Counted from the stretch's first letter, positions 9,102 to 16,799 are shown. The stretch is 64,000 nt of DNA from Chitinophaga sancti (GCF_034424315.1 NZ_CP139972.1:2852001-2916000), one strand, 5' to 3'. Notes: generated from the letters alone by a model not told the origin. Numbers and translations are program-made.

Positions 9102-10154
9102 TTATCCAAGTTGAATTTTTTCAGAGAAATTTTTAATAACGACTCCTTTTCCAAAACCATCCGCATTAGCCCGGAAGTTTTCACTTCGTCGCCTGTTCTT
9201 CATTAACTGGTAGTTTTGTATGATCGACTTCTTAAACAGTATCTCCTGGAAGGAAGATATGTCTGTCACCTCTTCATATATTTCATCTTCACGTATCAGC
9301 TGAGAGCTACCTTCCCGGTAACGCAGGGTGCTTGTTCCCAAACCTTCCAGCCATATCTCCTTCCCCGCCTGTAGCCATTGGCCCCGCAGCCATCCCTCCT
9401 CTTCAATATCCGGAAAATTGTGACCTGACTTTATTAAAGTACCTGCCTCTATATGCTGGTCGTCATATAAGAACAATACACGTGTCCTACCAGGTGCCAT
9501 CTTGCGTAAGAAAGCTCTTTTTAAATGGTGATAGTCGTAACTATTTTCTAACCGGCTCCGATCCTCATGATCCACATAAGCATTATCAAATTGCGCAGGC
9601 ATATATTCAATCCGCACATCAGCCATTTTCAGCCGCATATTCAGGTCAATGTCCTCATATCCATAACTCTTGAAGCGCTCATCAAAACCACCGATCAGTT
9701 CAAAATCTTCTTTGCGCAGGCACAAACGGCCGAGGTTATCCCGCTCCGAGTTGTCAAGATGAGCAATTAATGCAAGCGGGTCCGACGGCTGCATCTTATC
9801 ATTCATGTAGCACAGGTCCTCAGCAGCGATATGATAGTCCGCATTTACATTACAGAGGATATCACCAGTCGCCAGGCAGAAAGCCATATTACGCGAATGT
9901 GCATGAGAAAAGAAGCGGGGTTGTGGATCTATCAGCTGATAAAACACTAATAGTTCCTGTGCTATATACTCCCGAAAGTGGTCATATACCCATTGACTAA
10001 GTCCGTCGTCAGAATTGTAATCCAGTAATACGACTTCAGCATTGGGATATTGTTTGCAGGCGGCAATATTACCTGGCAAGGTTTCCTTCAGGGTGAACAG
10101 CCGGTTCATTGATACCGTACACAGGGATATCCTGGTGAATGATTTCTTGCACAT
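9102..10154 (-). CDS. family 2 glycosyltransferase with galactosyltransferase-like C-terminal domain
   Basis: A 350-residue GT-A fold enzyme: ISLCTVSMNRLFTLKETLPG at the N-terminus, VLLDYNSDDGLSQW, the metal-binding segment ILCNVNADYHI, and IGGFDERFKSYGYEDIDLNMRL as the acceptor-side ED motif of Glyco_transf_7C proteins. It has no membrane segment. Its start lies 86 bp inside the arginase-like gene in another frame; a later start would delete the first beta strand, so the overlap is probably real or reflects a frameshift near the arginase end. In this operon glycosylation of the peptide product is a reasonable inference. Sugar donor and acceptor cannot be read from the sequence. Confidence 0.8.
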   Translation of the reverse strand: MCKKSFTRISLCTVSMNRLFTLKETLPGNIAACKQYPNAEVVLLDYNSDDGLSQWVYDHFREYIAQELLVFYQLIDPQPRFFSHAHSRNMAFCLATGDILCNVNADYHIAAEDLCYMNDKMQPSDPLALIAHLDNSERDNLGRLCLRKEDFELIGGFDERFKSYGYEDIDLNMRLKMADVRIEYMPAQFDNAYVDHEDRSRLENSYDYHHLKRAFLRKMAPGRTRVLFLYDDQHIEAGTLIKSGHNFPDIEEEGWLRGQWLQAGKEIWLEGLGTSTLRYREGSSQLIREDEIYEEVTDISSFQEILFKKSIIQNYQLMKNRRRSENFRANADGFGKGVVIKNFSEKIQLG

Positions 10155-11040
10155 GGGTACAGGATGCTACGTCATAGATTCTTTGCAGGGATGCTATCAG
10201 CTGCGTTTCAATAAACTCCCACTGATCCTGGGGTGTGTACCCACTGTTGCGGGACCTGCAGATCGTGATCAATAAAGGTCTTTGGATCCGCTCTTCCAAT
10301 ATTGCGATCACCTGGTCGATACGTCGCTGTATCGTCTCCTGGCTCACCTTTAAAGGAGATTCACGGGGATCCTGTATACGGTTAAAGTAATAATAATAAC
10401 GGCCATCCTCACAAGCCGCATCCACCCGCCCAAAATCAAAGAAACGAATACGATGATAAGGCGTACGCATAAAAGAGGCATATTCTTCCGCTGTGATCTC
10501 AACACGCAATTCCCGTTGCAATGGATTCTGGATACAGGAGAAGTAATCAAGATCTATATCCAGCACCACGGGCCCAAAATGTTTGATATCGCTGATATGT
10601 TGTTTATAAAAACGATAGCGCATAGCACTGGTACTTTTTGTCTTTGCCTGGTCATCATACCGGTTTAACACGGCTTCCTGACCACCTGCCAGGAACGTTC
10701 CTTTGTTATTCTGAGAGCGCACATACATCTTGTGCGCTAACCGGTTTGTTTGTCCATGCCGTTGTTTGATCCAGTATATATCTTTGAAAATGCCTTCGTA
10801 AATAGCTGGTATGATAAAGGTGGCAATACCCAATTCATTGTACGTAAAATCCGCCACCTCCGCGCTATCAACAGTTGCCCCCGGCACCGGCATATTCAGG
10901 AAAGGGATGCCCATATCAGAGTGTTCATCGATATGCACGAGTATATTGCCCGTCCGTTTCATACGGTGCTGTGCATGCTTCCATACGAGGTATGCTTCAT
11001 GGTGTTCTTCTACTATGTAGATCGCGGTTTTCGCTTTCAT
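10069..11040 (-). CDS. UPF0489-family protein, candidate peptide arginase
   Basis: A 323-residue protein with the UPF0489 signature: H36-x-D38-E39-H40-x-D42 (HIDEHSDMG) and D161-x-D163-x-D165 (DIDLDYF), the residues expected to bind a binuclear metal centre in an arginase/deacetylase fold, plus CRSRNSGYTP near 261-270. Characterised members of this family in RiPP clusters (OspR of landornamide biosynthesis) convert arginine in a precursor peptide to ornithine. The surrounding peptide-modifying genes make that role likely here. It is cytoplasmic, begins 9 bp after a JmjC gene, and its 3' end overlaps the glycosyltransferase start by 86 bp. Confidence 0.8.
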   Translation of the reverse strand: MKAKTAIYIVEEHHEAYLVWKHAQHRMKRTGNILVHIDEHSDMGIPFLNMPVPGATVDSAEVADFTYNELGIATFIIPAIYEGIFKDIYWIKQRHGQTNRLAHKMYVRSQNNKGTFLAGGQEAVLNRYDDQAKTKSTSAMRYRFYKQHISDIKHFGPVVLDIDLDYFSCIQNPLQRELRVEITAEEYASFMRTPYHRIRFFDFGRVDAACEDGRYYYYFNRIQDPRESPLKVSQETIQRRIDQVIAILEERIQRPLLITICRSRNSGYTPQDQWEFIETQLIASLQRIYDVASCTHVQEIIHQDIPVYGINEPAVHPEGNLAR

Positions 11041-11049
11041 AATTTTTTT

Positions 11050-11973
11050 TTAGTGGATTTCGGACAACGAGGGTATTGACAGGAGGTTTTTTTTCTCCTT
11101 TGGCATTCCCTGGTGATGCAGGATCTTTGGATAAACTGCTGATGACAACATTTCTTTCAATCGTGCTTTCAGCTGTGCCAATTCAGAGCGCTTGCTACCG
11201 TGGATGTAAGCCTTTCTAAATAAAGGATCATCCTGCATAGCTGCCTGGGTGACATAATCTGCAAAACGCTTAATAAGGCTGGTATTTTGCATACCCAAAG
11301 TGATATGACAACTGAGCAGATCAGTCGTGGTTACTTCATGTACAAATCCACGGGGCATATACAGCAGGTCCCCTTGTTCCAGCGTAATATCGTACAGCAG
11401 CTCCAGCCCCGAGAAATCTACGCTCCTTTTATTCTGCGGCTCCAATGGCAGGTACACGCCGCTTTCAAAGATCTTCCAGTGCTTACTGCCTGACACCTGT
11501 ATGATAAACAGATCGTGCTCATCATAATGCACCTGGAAGCACTGTGCATGACTGGGTGTAATAAACAGGTTAACACCGGAACTACAATTGAACACCTCAT
11601 CCACACTTGTCACCAGGTCCTGCAATGGCTGATGGTATTGAATGGCATTGTGGATAATGATAGAAGCACGATCCTCCTGTAAGTGCTTAAATACCTTTTG
11701 TGGATCAATACCTGTCTGCCCATACACATAATCTGTATTCCAACCGGTCATATAATCTGCTGGCAGCATCTTCTTCGCGGCATGACTCATTGTAAGTTGC
11801 AAACCACCACCAATACCTGATTTTATAATATTGTCAACACCTGCCAGTGACAACAGGTTTGTATAATAATGAGGATCTCCCCGCCTGATCACCAGGGGGC
11901 TTTTTTCAAAGTAGTTCCTGATAAATTCCTGCTCATTAAAAGGAGCTATTAATTGTTGAAAATCAAACAACAT
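11050..11973 (-). CDS. JmjC/cupin_4-type oxygenase with intact metal site
   Basis: A 307-residue protein of the YcfD/NO66-like cupin_4 group. The core is recognisable: NLFITPSHAQCFQVHYDEHD, then FIIQVSGSKHWKIF and GDLLYMPRGFVHEV. Metal ligands H149-x-D151 and distal H212 are present. Relatives hydroxylate amino-acid side chains, often His or Arg, in ribosomal proteins; here the target is probably the cluster's peptide. It is followed 9 bp later by the arginase-like gene and preceded by a degenerate paralogue of similar length, with which it may form a heterodimer, since cupin_4 enzymes dimerise through their C-terminal parts. Confidence 0.85.
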   Translation of the reverse strand: MLFDFQQLIAPFNEQEFIRNYFEKSPLVIRRGDPHYYTNLLSLAGVDNIIKSGIGGGLQLTMSHAAKKMLPADYMTGWNTDYVYGQTGIDPQKVFKHLQEDRASIIIHNAIQYHQPLQDLVTSVDEVFNCSSGVNLFITPSHAQCFQVHYDEHDLFIIQVSGSKHWKIFESGVYLPLEPQNKRSVDFSGLELLYDITLEQGDLLYMPRGFVHEVTTTDLLSCHITLGMQNTSLIKRFADYVTQAAMQDDPLFRKAYIHGSKRSELAQLKARLKEMLSSAVYPKILHHQGMPKEKKNLLSIPSLSEIH

Positions 11974-11997
11974 ACTTTTTGCATTATTAGTAAGTGA

Positions 11998-12891
11998 TCA
12001 TTTAGCAGCACGCCTGCGCATAAAAGCATCCGTGATCGCCTCAAATGTCAGCCGGTCATCCAATACAGCTGACAGCTGCTCAATCGCTTCCTGTGCTTCG
12101 CTATCCTGCTGCGACATAAAAACCGTTTTCCGGAATGCAGCTGTTGTAAGACCAATATCTTTCAATACATCCAGCACCAGGCGTAAATAGTTCACAGGTG
12201 TGAACCGGGCCTTGACAAAAACACTTTGTTCATTGATAGCTACGGAGGTATAAACAAAACCAGCCGGGATATATAAAGTATCTCCAGGTCCGGTGGTACA
12301 TTCGCTTTCAAGGCTCAGCTCATCCATCCGGAAAGGTTGGTTGGCCTGCACGGACAGTGGATGATCGACAGGGCCACGATATATTTTCCACCTGCGTGTA
12401 CCTGCCAGCTGAAGAAAGAACAACTGCGCCGTATCATACACCGGGCATGTAGCTACAGCACCTTCCGCACTTAACCAGAGCTGCGTTTCGCAGGTACAAT
12501 TAAATGCATCGGACAACGCCCGCTGCAAAGCATCGATGCCTGCAAATTGCTGATGTATCCCCCTGATCATTACATTTGCGGATCCTTCAGTATAGAGGCG
12601 GAACAAGGCATCTATATCAACGCCATACTTATACTTCAGATGACCAGGCAAAGACCGGGATTGTATATATCGTTCCGGTGACAACTCACCTTTATCGTCT
12701 TCCAGCACCACAGTATACGCCACAGGCGACACTGCCTTTTCCAGTAATACACTAACATCATCAAAGAGAGGAAATCCGTGAAAGAAATTTGAGTCGCTTC
12801 TGTTGACCAAAAGAACAGACTGTTCAAAATGATCTTGTAGAAATGATTCATCTGAACAGGGCGACAGGAGGTCGGAAAGGGTATGGATCAT
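11998..12891 (-). CDS. degenerate cupin_4/JmjC paralogue lacking the metal-binding histidines
   Basis: A 297-residue paralogue of the next gene downstream. Aligned segments are FNCTCETQLWLSAEGAVATC / CPVYDTAQLFFLQLAGTRRWKIY / GPGDTLYIPAGFVYTS. The first ligand histidine is V151 (VYD instead of HYD) and the distal histidine is Y214 (FVYTS instead of FVHEV); D153 remains. Catalysis as an Fe(II)/2-oxoglutarate oxygenase is therefore unlikely. The reading frame is intact over its whole length, so the protein is probably kept for another task, such as binding the peptide or pairing with the active paralogue. It is the second gene of the operon, 44 bp after the antiterminator gene. Confidence 0.8.
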   Translation of the reverse strand: MIHTLSDLLSPCSDESFLQDHFEQSVLLVNRSDSNFFHGFPLFDDVSVLLEKAVSPVAYTVVLEDDKGELSPERYIQSRSLPGHLKYKYGVDIDALFRLYTEGSANVMIRGIHQQFAGIDALQRALSDAFNCTCETQLWLSAEGAVATCPVYDTAQLFFLQLAGTRRWKIYRGPVDHPLSVQANQPFRMDELSLESECTTGPGDTLYIPAGFVYTSVAINEQSVFVKARFTPVNYLRLVLDVLKDIGLTTAAFRKTVFMSQQDSEAQEAIEQLSAVLDDRLTFEAITDAFMRRRAAK

Positions 12892-12935
12892 AAAGTACGG
12901 TAATTGAAGGATAAGAGAGATAAGTACAGTTGTAC

Positions 12936-13439
12936 CTATACTACCGCCAGGTGCTGTCGGGCAACAACAGCAGTCACGATCTTCCCCAGCAGATCAACGG
13001 TAACAGTAACGTTCTTTTGCTTGTGTCTTACTACCTGGCATCCAATCCCCGCTAATGGACCTTTTGTTATTAATGCTTTTTGTCCCTGTGGCAGGCCAAC
13101 ATGCATGATCTCAATATGCCTTCCCCTTTCAGTGATCAATCTGATTTTATTGATTACATCGTTTGAAACGGTGGCAATCTTGTTCCCAAAACTCACGTAG
13201 CTACAATAACCATTCACATTTATACTGTTATAGTACCCTGAAGGTCCATCGATAAAAACAAACACATAGGATGGGTATAAGGGCATCTCTTTAATCAGAA
13301 TGACGTTTTTGCCTGTACCTGTCTCCTTTGTTGTTGGCAGAAAGTGTGGAATGTTCTTTTCCGACAGTTGCCTGGCTACTTTATGTTCATGGCGCGGTTT
13401 GGTATACATCACATACCAACCAATGACGAAGTGGCTCAT
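12936..13439 (-). CDS. NusG-paralogue antiterminator (UpxY/RfaH/LoaP-like)
   Basis: A 167-residue protein with an NGN domain (GWYVMYTKPRHEHKVARQL, then FLPTT and PLYPSYVFVF) and a C-terminal KOW segment (ITKGPLAGIGCQVVRHKQKN). The W-Y-V-x-x-T-K-P-R-x-E start is that of specialised NusG paralogues such as UpxY of Bacteroides capsule operons. The ATG at 13439 is preferred over TTG at 13445. It is the first gene of an operon exceeding 13 kb, the usual place for a dedicated processive antiterminator, so it probably lets RNA polymerase read the whole cluster. The autonomous housekeeping NusG would be longer and next to ribosomal genes. Confidence 0.9.
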   Translation of the reverse strand: MSHFVIGWYVMYTKPRHEHKVARQLSEKNIPHFLPTTKETGTGKNVILIKEMPLYPSYVFVFIDGPSGYYNSINVNGYCSYVSFGNKIATVSNDVINKIRLITERGRHIEIMHVGLPQGQKALITKGPLAGIGCQVVRHKQKNVTVTVDLLGKIVTAVVARQHLAVV

Positions 13440-13515
13440 TAGCAAATAGAGTTAACGTTGGTAAGTAATCGGGTAAAAAGTATGAACTATTCGAACAGGG
13501 AGGAGATAGCCAAAC

Positions 13516-13758
13516 TTGGGTAAATCGTACGGCTACCGCTACAGTAAGCTTTTATCTTACTTGAAAAACAATGAGTTAAGAAGTTTAAGTGATTTTGTAA
13601 AGAGGCGTCAATCTCTAAAAAAGCGGCAGATTATCATAACGACACTTTATGAATTACTTAGTAGCCGAAACTATAAAAAATATTTTATCAAACAAAAAAA
13701 CGTAGTTCATAAAAAACAGGTATTAAAGAGACTTACGATCCGGATCACTACCGGCTAA
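13516..13758 (+). CDS. possible small lysine/arginine-rich protein, start uncertain
   Basis: An 80-codon open frame with only a TTG start, in a stretch visibly more AT-rich than its neighbours. The product is strongly basic (SDFVKRRQSLKKRQ, NYKKYFIKQKN) and ends in RLTIRITTG. An ATG at 13482 opens MNYSNREEIAKLG in a different frame, which stops at 13521-13523 right inside the TTG frame. A +1 shift at CTT-GGG-TAA would join the two into a continuous protein starting MNYSNREEIAKLGKSYGYRY. It may be a frameshifted gene, a small regulator or chance. It is divergent from the antiterminator gene. Confidence 0.3.
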   Translation: MGKSYGYRYSKLLSYLKNNELRSLSDFVKRRQSLKKRQIIITTLYELLSSRNYKKYFIKQKNVVHKKQVLKRLTIRITTG

Positions 13759-13930
13759 GGTATCCCCAATGCAGTACAGTAGGCTTTGTCAATGGATTAA
13801 TCATGCGAAACTTCACCCAATGTTAAATTTTTATTAAGCACATTAAAGGCCTGAAAAATAGCGGTGTCTTCCTTAAATGAAATTCACTTCCGATTTAACA
13901 GGAGAAATAACATATGAAGCTGGCATTTCG
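13759..13930. other. AT-rich intergenic stretch without recognisable gene
   Basis: Together with the uncertain small frame and the palindrome that follow or precede it, this is part of roughly 600 bases between the antiterminator and the SGNH hydrolase with no confident coding gene. I checked both strands for a short precursor-like peptide. The minus strand offers only frames under about 20 codons, so no RiPP precursor was found here. Confidence 0.5.
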
Positions 13931-14042
13931 ATATGGGACTGACCAAAAAATAAAATGAAGGCGCTGAGAATTGCCTAAAAGCCAATTCGTCTACTCACCC
14001 ACCCAGGAGGGATACCCTTTTTATTTTTAGTCAGACCCATAC
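13931..14042. repeat. imperfect inverted repeat of about 112 bp, MITE-like
   Basis: The left end ATATGGGACTGACCAAAAAA and the right end (read on the minus strand) GTATGGGTCTGACTAAAAAT are near-matching inverted arms of about 23 bp. The centre holds a second small inverted repeat (TTGCCT aaa AGCCAA, 13971-13985). The element ends 13 bp before the stop codon side of the SGNH hydrolase. Size and terminal symmetry fit a miniature inverted-repeat element or the remains of an insertion sequence. A long stem-loop acting on RNA is an alternative. Confidence 0.45.
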
Positions 14043-14054
14043 AAAAACCAACTG

Positions 14055-14894
14055 CTAAAACTGATACGTCTTTATCACTTTCGCTACCATCTCTGCAATC
14101 AGCGCACAACCCTTATCTGAAGGATGTATGCCATCATATGTCATATCAATAGCCTTCACCGGATAAGGATATTCATCTGCCTCATTAAATGGTACGTTCA
14201 CATAATCAGGATAAGGATACTCTTTGTACTCATACGTTTGAGGATCCCTCAGGTATTTAAACTTCACCGCCTGCCTGATTCCCAACCTGCGCTCCCGATA
14301 AAGATCTACCACATCCATCTTATCCGCCCTGGCAATCTCTCTTACCGCGTCCGCAAAAGCTTCCAGGCTTTGACCATTTTTGTCTCTGTAAGAGCCATAA
14401 CTATTGATCCTGGAATTGAGCAGGTATACAAAATCACCTCGCTGCATCGGTGTTATCAGGATGATCTTAGCCTTAGGATTAAGATCCCGTATTTTGTCAA
14501 CGATCACCCTGAAGGCCCCATTCAATGTGCCAGGGCCGGTATTGTTTAAATAATCTTCCAGGGTACCCAGTTTTACACCTACCCACCAATCATTTGCACC
14601 CAGGAATATTGTATATACAGCTGATGGCTTCAGGTCAAATTTGTCTAATTTCTGGGCAATTTCAGTACTTGTCCAGTAGTTATGCCCCTGGTTGGTATAT
14701 GTGAGCCCAGGAACCAGTTCAGCGACTCTCGTAATCCAGCCTTTTTTAACACGATATTCGCTTTCATTCAGGTGATCATTCAAATAGGTAAAAGAGTCGC
14801 CAATGGCAGTCCAGGTAATTTCTCCGGGAGGTCTGAAGGAGCCCAGCAACAATGGTAACAGGAGTAAAAAAGGGATTAATTTGCACGATTTCAT
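14055..14894 (-). CDS. secreted SGNH/GDSL-type esterase
   Basis: A 279-residue hydrolase with a signal peptide (MKSCKLIPFLLLLPLLLGSF). SGNH blocks are all visible: block I AIGDSFTYLN with the nucleophile Ser, block III IFLGANDWW with the Asn, and block V YDGIHPSDKG with the Asp-x-x-His pair. Enzymes of this fold cleave acyl or acetyl esters from lipids or carbohydrates; the exact substrate cannot be told. It stands alone on the minus strand, with an AT-rich upstream region and an imperfect palindrome immediately downstream that may end its transcript. Confidence 0.85.
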   Translation of the reverse strand: MKSCKLIPFLLLLPLLLGSFRPPGEITWTAIGDSFTYLNDHLNESEYRVKKGWITRVAELVPGLTYTNQGHNYWTSTEIAQKLDKFDLKPSAVYTIFLGANDWWVGVKLGTLEDYLNNTGPGTLNGAFRVIVDKIRDLNPKAKIILITPMQRGDFVYLLNSRINSYGSYRDKNGQSLEAFADAVREIARADKMDVVDLYRERRLGIRQAVKFKYLRDPQTYEYKEYPYPDYVNVPFNEADEYPYPVKAIDMTYDGIHPSDKGCALIAEMVAKVIKTYQF

Positions 14895-15048
14895 TTATAA
14901 TTTTTCACATATATACGTATTATATATGTTTATAGTTTTAAGCAATTGTTAATTATAAACTCCCCTGCCTATAATTCAATAATAAGTTGCCGGAAATCAT
15001 AGTTATCGGGGAGCTTATTAAAATCAAAGAAGATCCGGTAGTTAAAAT

Positions 15049-15085
15049 TTAGTAAATTTGAAGATACTAAAAAAATTAGTAAATT
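15049..15085 (+). promoter_or_regulatory. direct repeats and promoter-like box before the Panacea gene
   Basis: TTAGTAAATT occurs twice (15049-15058 and 15076-15085), 27 bp apart. The first copy overlaps TAAATTTG (15053-15060), which fits the Bacteroidota -7 consensus TAnnTTTG. ACTAA and TTAGT also form a small inverted pair at 15066-15080. Repeats overlapping the promoter suggest autoregulation, common for toxin-antitoxin operons. No clear -33 TTTG was seen at the right distance, so promoter assignment is tentative. Confidence 0.45.
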
Positions 15086-15106
15086 AGTGTAAAGAAGAAT
15101 TGATTT

Positions 15107-15580
15107 ATGGCTTATCCAGCTTCCTTAATCGCTCAAATTTTTGTTAACAAAGGAATAGAAGAAGGCAACCCTGTAACCCAGATGAAACTTCAGAAGATGG
15201 TTTATTTCGCACATGGGTTATATTTAGCCGCCTACAATAAGCAACCACTTATAAAAGAGACATTTCAGGCCTGGAAATTTGGGCCGGTAGTGCCTGATAT
15301 ATACCATACTTATAAGTTTTATGGAAGCACACCCATTGCTGATACACAATGGGTATTAAGAGAAGATGTAAATCCGGATAATTCACCCATAGATGATAAT
15401 GCGAGAAAGATTATTGATTATACCTGGAATACATTAAAAGGAATCAATGCCGTGAAGCTTTCTAACTGGACCCACCAGGAAGGTTCTCCCTGGGCAAAGC
15501 ACTATGTACCCGGTGTAAATGAAACATTCATTCCAAACGACGACATAGGAACCTATTTTGAACGTTTCATAGCGAACTAA
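15107..15580 (+). CDS. Panacea-domain (DUF4065/SocA-like) protein, candidate antitoxin
   Basis: A 157-residue protein with the typical Panacea start: LIAQIFVNKGIEEGNPVTQM, LQKMVYFAHGLYLA, then FQAWKFGPVVPDIYHTYKFYG and a C-terminal LSNWTHQEGSPW. Panacea proteins serve as the antitoxin in many otherwise unrelated toxin-antitoxin pairs. The gene ends 2 bp before a short two-helix membrane-protein gene, which is then the natural toxin candidate. Domain assignment is firm; the toxin-antitoxin role is inferred from known family behaviour and the gene spacing. Confidence 0.85.
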   Translation: MAYPASLIAQIFVNKGIEEGNPVTQMKLQKMVYFAHGLYLAAYNKQPLIKETFQAWKFGPVVPDIYHTYKFYGSTPIADTQWVLREDVNPDNSPIDDNARKIIDYTWNTLKGINAVKLSNWTHQEGSPWAKHYVPGVNETFIPNDDIGTYFERFIAN

Positions 15581-15582
15581 AT

Positions 15583-16026
15583 ATGCCTCAATTTACTATC
15601 CAGGGAGTAGAACCTGCCATTGAAGCAGCTCCTTCAACCAATACATCTAATGGTTCCTCAACACTAATAGAAGAAGAAACCTATTTAGACCGGCAGCTGG
15701 AAAGACAGATCCGGATGGAAACGCTTGTTTCCCTGAAAGAAGGAAACAAAACACGCGCACAGAATAATGTGGAGCGGAAGAAATATGCCGGATGGATCTT
15801 TGTGTTAACCTGTATCTGGGCTTTCCTGATCTTTGTTTTAATCTTTTGTGTAGGGCTCTCTTTTATGACTATTTCAGATAGTATCATTGTCACCCTCATC
15901 TCTTCCACTACTATTAACTTCTTTGGATTTTTCTTCCTGGTAGTTAAGTATCTGTTTAATACAGGAAACGGCGGAGCAAGTAATGGTACTCCCCAGGAGA
16001 TGAGTAGTGGCACAATTACCGGCTAG
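15583..16026 (+). CDS. two-helix membrane protein paired with Panacea gene, candidate toxin
   Basis: A 147-residue protein. Residues 1-65 are polar and charged (LDRQLERQIRMETLVSLKEG). Two strongly hydrophobic helices follow at about 67-93 (IFVLTCIWAFLIFVLIFCVG) and 98-124, and then a short Gly/Ser-rich tail. It is no recognised family. It starts 2 bp after the Panacea gene, so both are co-translated. Membrane-acting proteins are among the known toxins neutralised by Panacea antitoxins, which makes this a plausible toxin, but nothing in the sequence proves toxicity. Confidence 0.65.
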   Translation: MPQFTIQGVEPAIEAAPSTNTSNGSSTLIEEETYLDRQLERQIRMETLVSLKEGNKTRAQNNVERKKYAGWIFVLTCIWAFLIFVLIFCVGLSFMTISDSIIVTLISSTTINFFGFFFLVVKYLFNTGNGGASNGTPQEMSSGTITG

Positions 16027-16115
16027 ATCTCAGTGCCATATATGGCATCATCAAAATATTGCACCTTTTGCCGTCAGCAAACTTTATACAATAAATCCCA
16101 AAGACCTGCAACTAA

Positions 16116-16799
16116 TCACTTCTTAAAAAACCAACCCGCACTCAGGCCCCAATACCTATTCTTTACACCAGTTTCTTTTCCATATACCCCAGTCAATCCC
16201 AGGCTATAGTTCGCATTTAAAAACAACCCGTTTTTAAACTCATATCCTCCTATAAAATTCGCCCCGTAATCCATCGCCCGCATATATAAGTTATAAGGTT
16301 TCACCTTATCCTCACTACTGCTAAACTCCACCTTGCCGTTTGTTTCAGTTACAGAAATATTTCCTACGCCATCACCATATATGTATACAGATCTATTGTG
16401 GAACCTTCCCCCCAGCCCCCTGGCAATATAAGGTCCGGCACCTGCATACCATCTTTTGTACTTATAAATAAGGTTTAATGGTAACTGTAAATAGGTCGTA
16501 TGATTTACCCCCTTGACGTAATTCCGGGCCTGGTCTGTAGTCATATCAATTTCTGAAATTCCACCCTGCCGGCTCACCAACAATTGTGGCTGCAGATAAA
16601 AATTACCAGCCAGTTTCGTTTCTGCAATTAAGCCCGCATGCCATGCCGTAATAAAGGTATTCGTTCTATATTTGCTTAATGAATTGTGAGGATAGTGATA
16701 GCGGGATAAAGTACCCCCACCTGTTATGCCAACTGAAACCTGGGAAAAAGCGGGTAACATGGAAAGGGATAACGCTACAATCAGAACAATTTGTCTCAT
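16116..16799 (-). CDS. outer-membrane beta-barrel protein (PorT/OmpW-like)
   Basis: A 227-residue protein with a signal peptide cut after LPAFS. The remainder alternates aromatic and glycine-rich strands (VSVGITGGGTLSRYHY, FYLQPQLLVSRQGG, YKRWYAGAGPYIARGLGG) and ends in WGLSAGWFFKK, typical of small Bacteroidota outer-membrane barrels annotated as porin-family or PorT. Its ATG lies 40 bp from the divergent lipoprotein start. The transported or bound ligand is unknown. Confidence 0.75.
   Translation of the reverse strand: MRQIVLIVALSLSMLPAFSQVSVGITGGGTLSRYHYPHNSLSKYRTNTFITAWHAGLIAETKLAGNFYLQPQLLVSRQGGISEIDMTTDQARNYVKGVNHTTYLQLPLNLIYKYKRWYAGAGPYIARGLGGRFHNRSVYIYGDGVGNISVTETNGKVEFSSSEDKVKPYNLYMRAMDYGANFIGGYEFKNGLFLNANYSLGLTGVYGKETGVKNRYWGLSAGWFFKK

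Noticed and set aside
13516..13758. The Lys-rich small frame as the RiPP precursor of the adjacent operon
   Set aside because: It is divergent, lacks a leader-like region or core, and has only a TTG start; the precursor is more likely outside the window.
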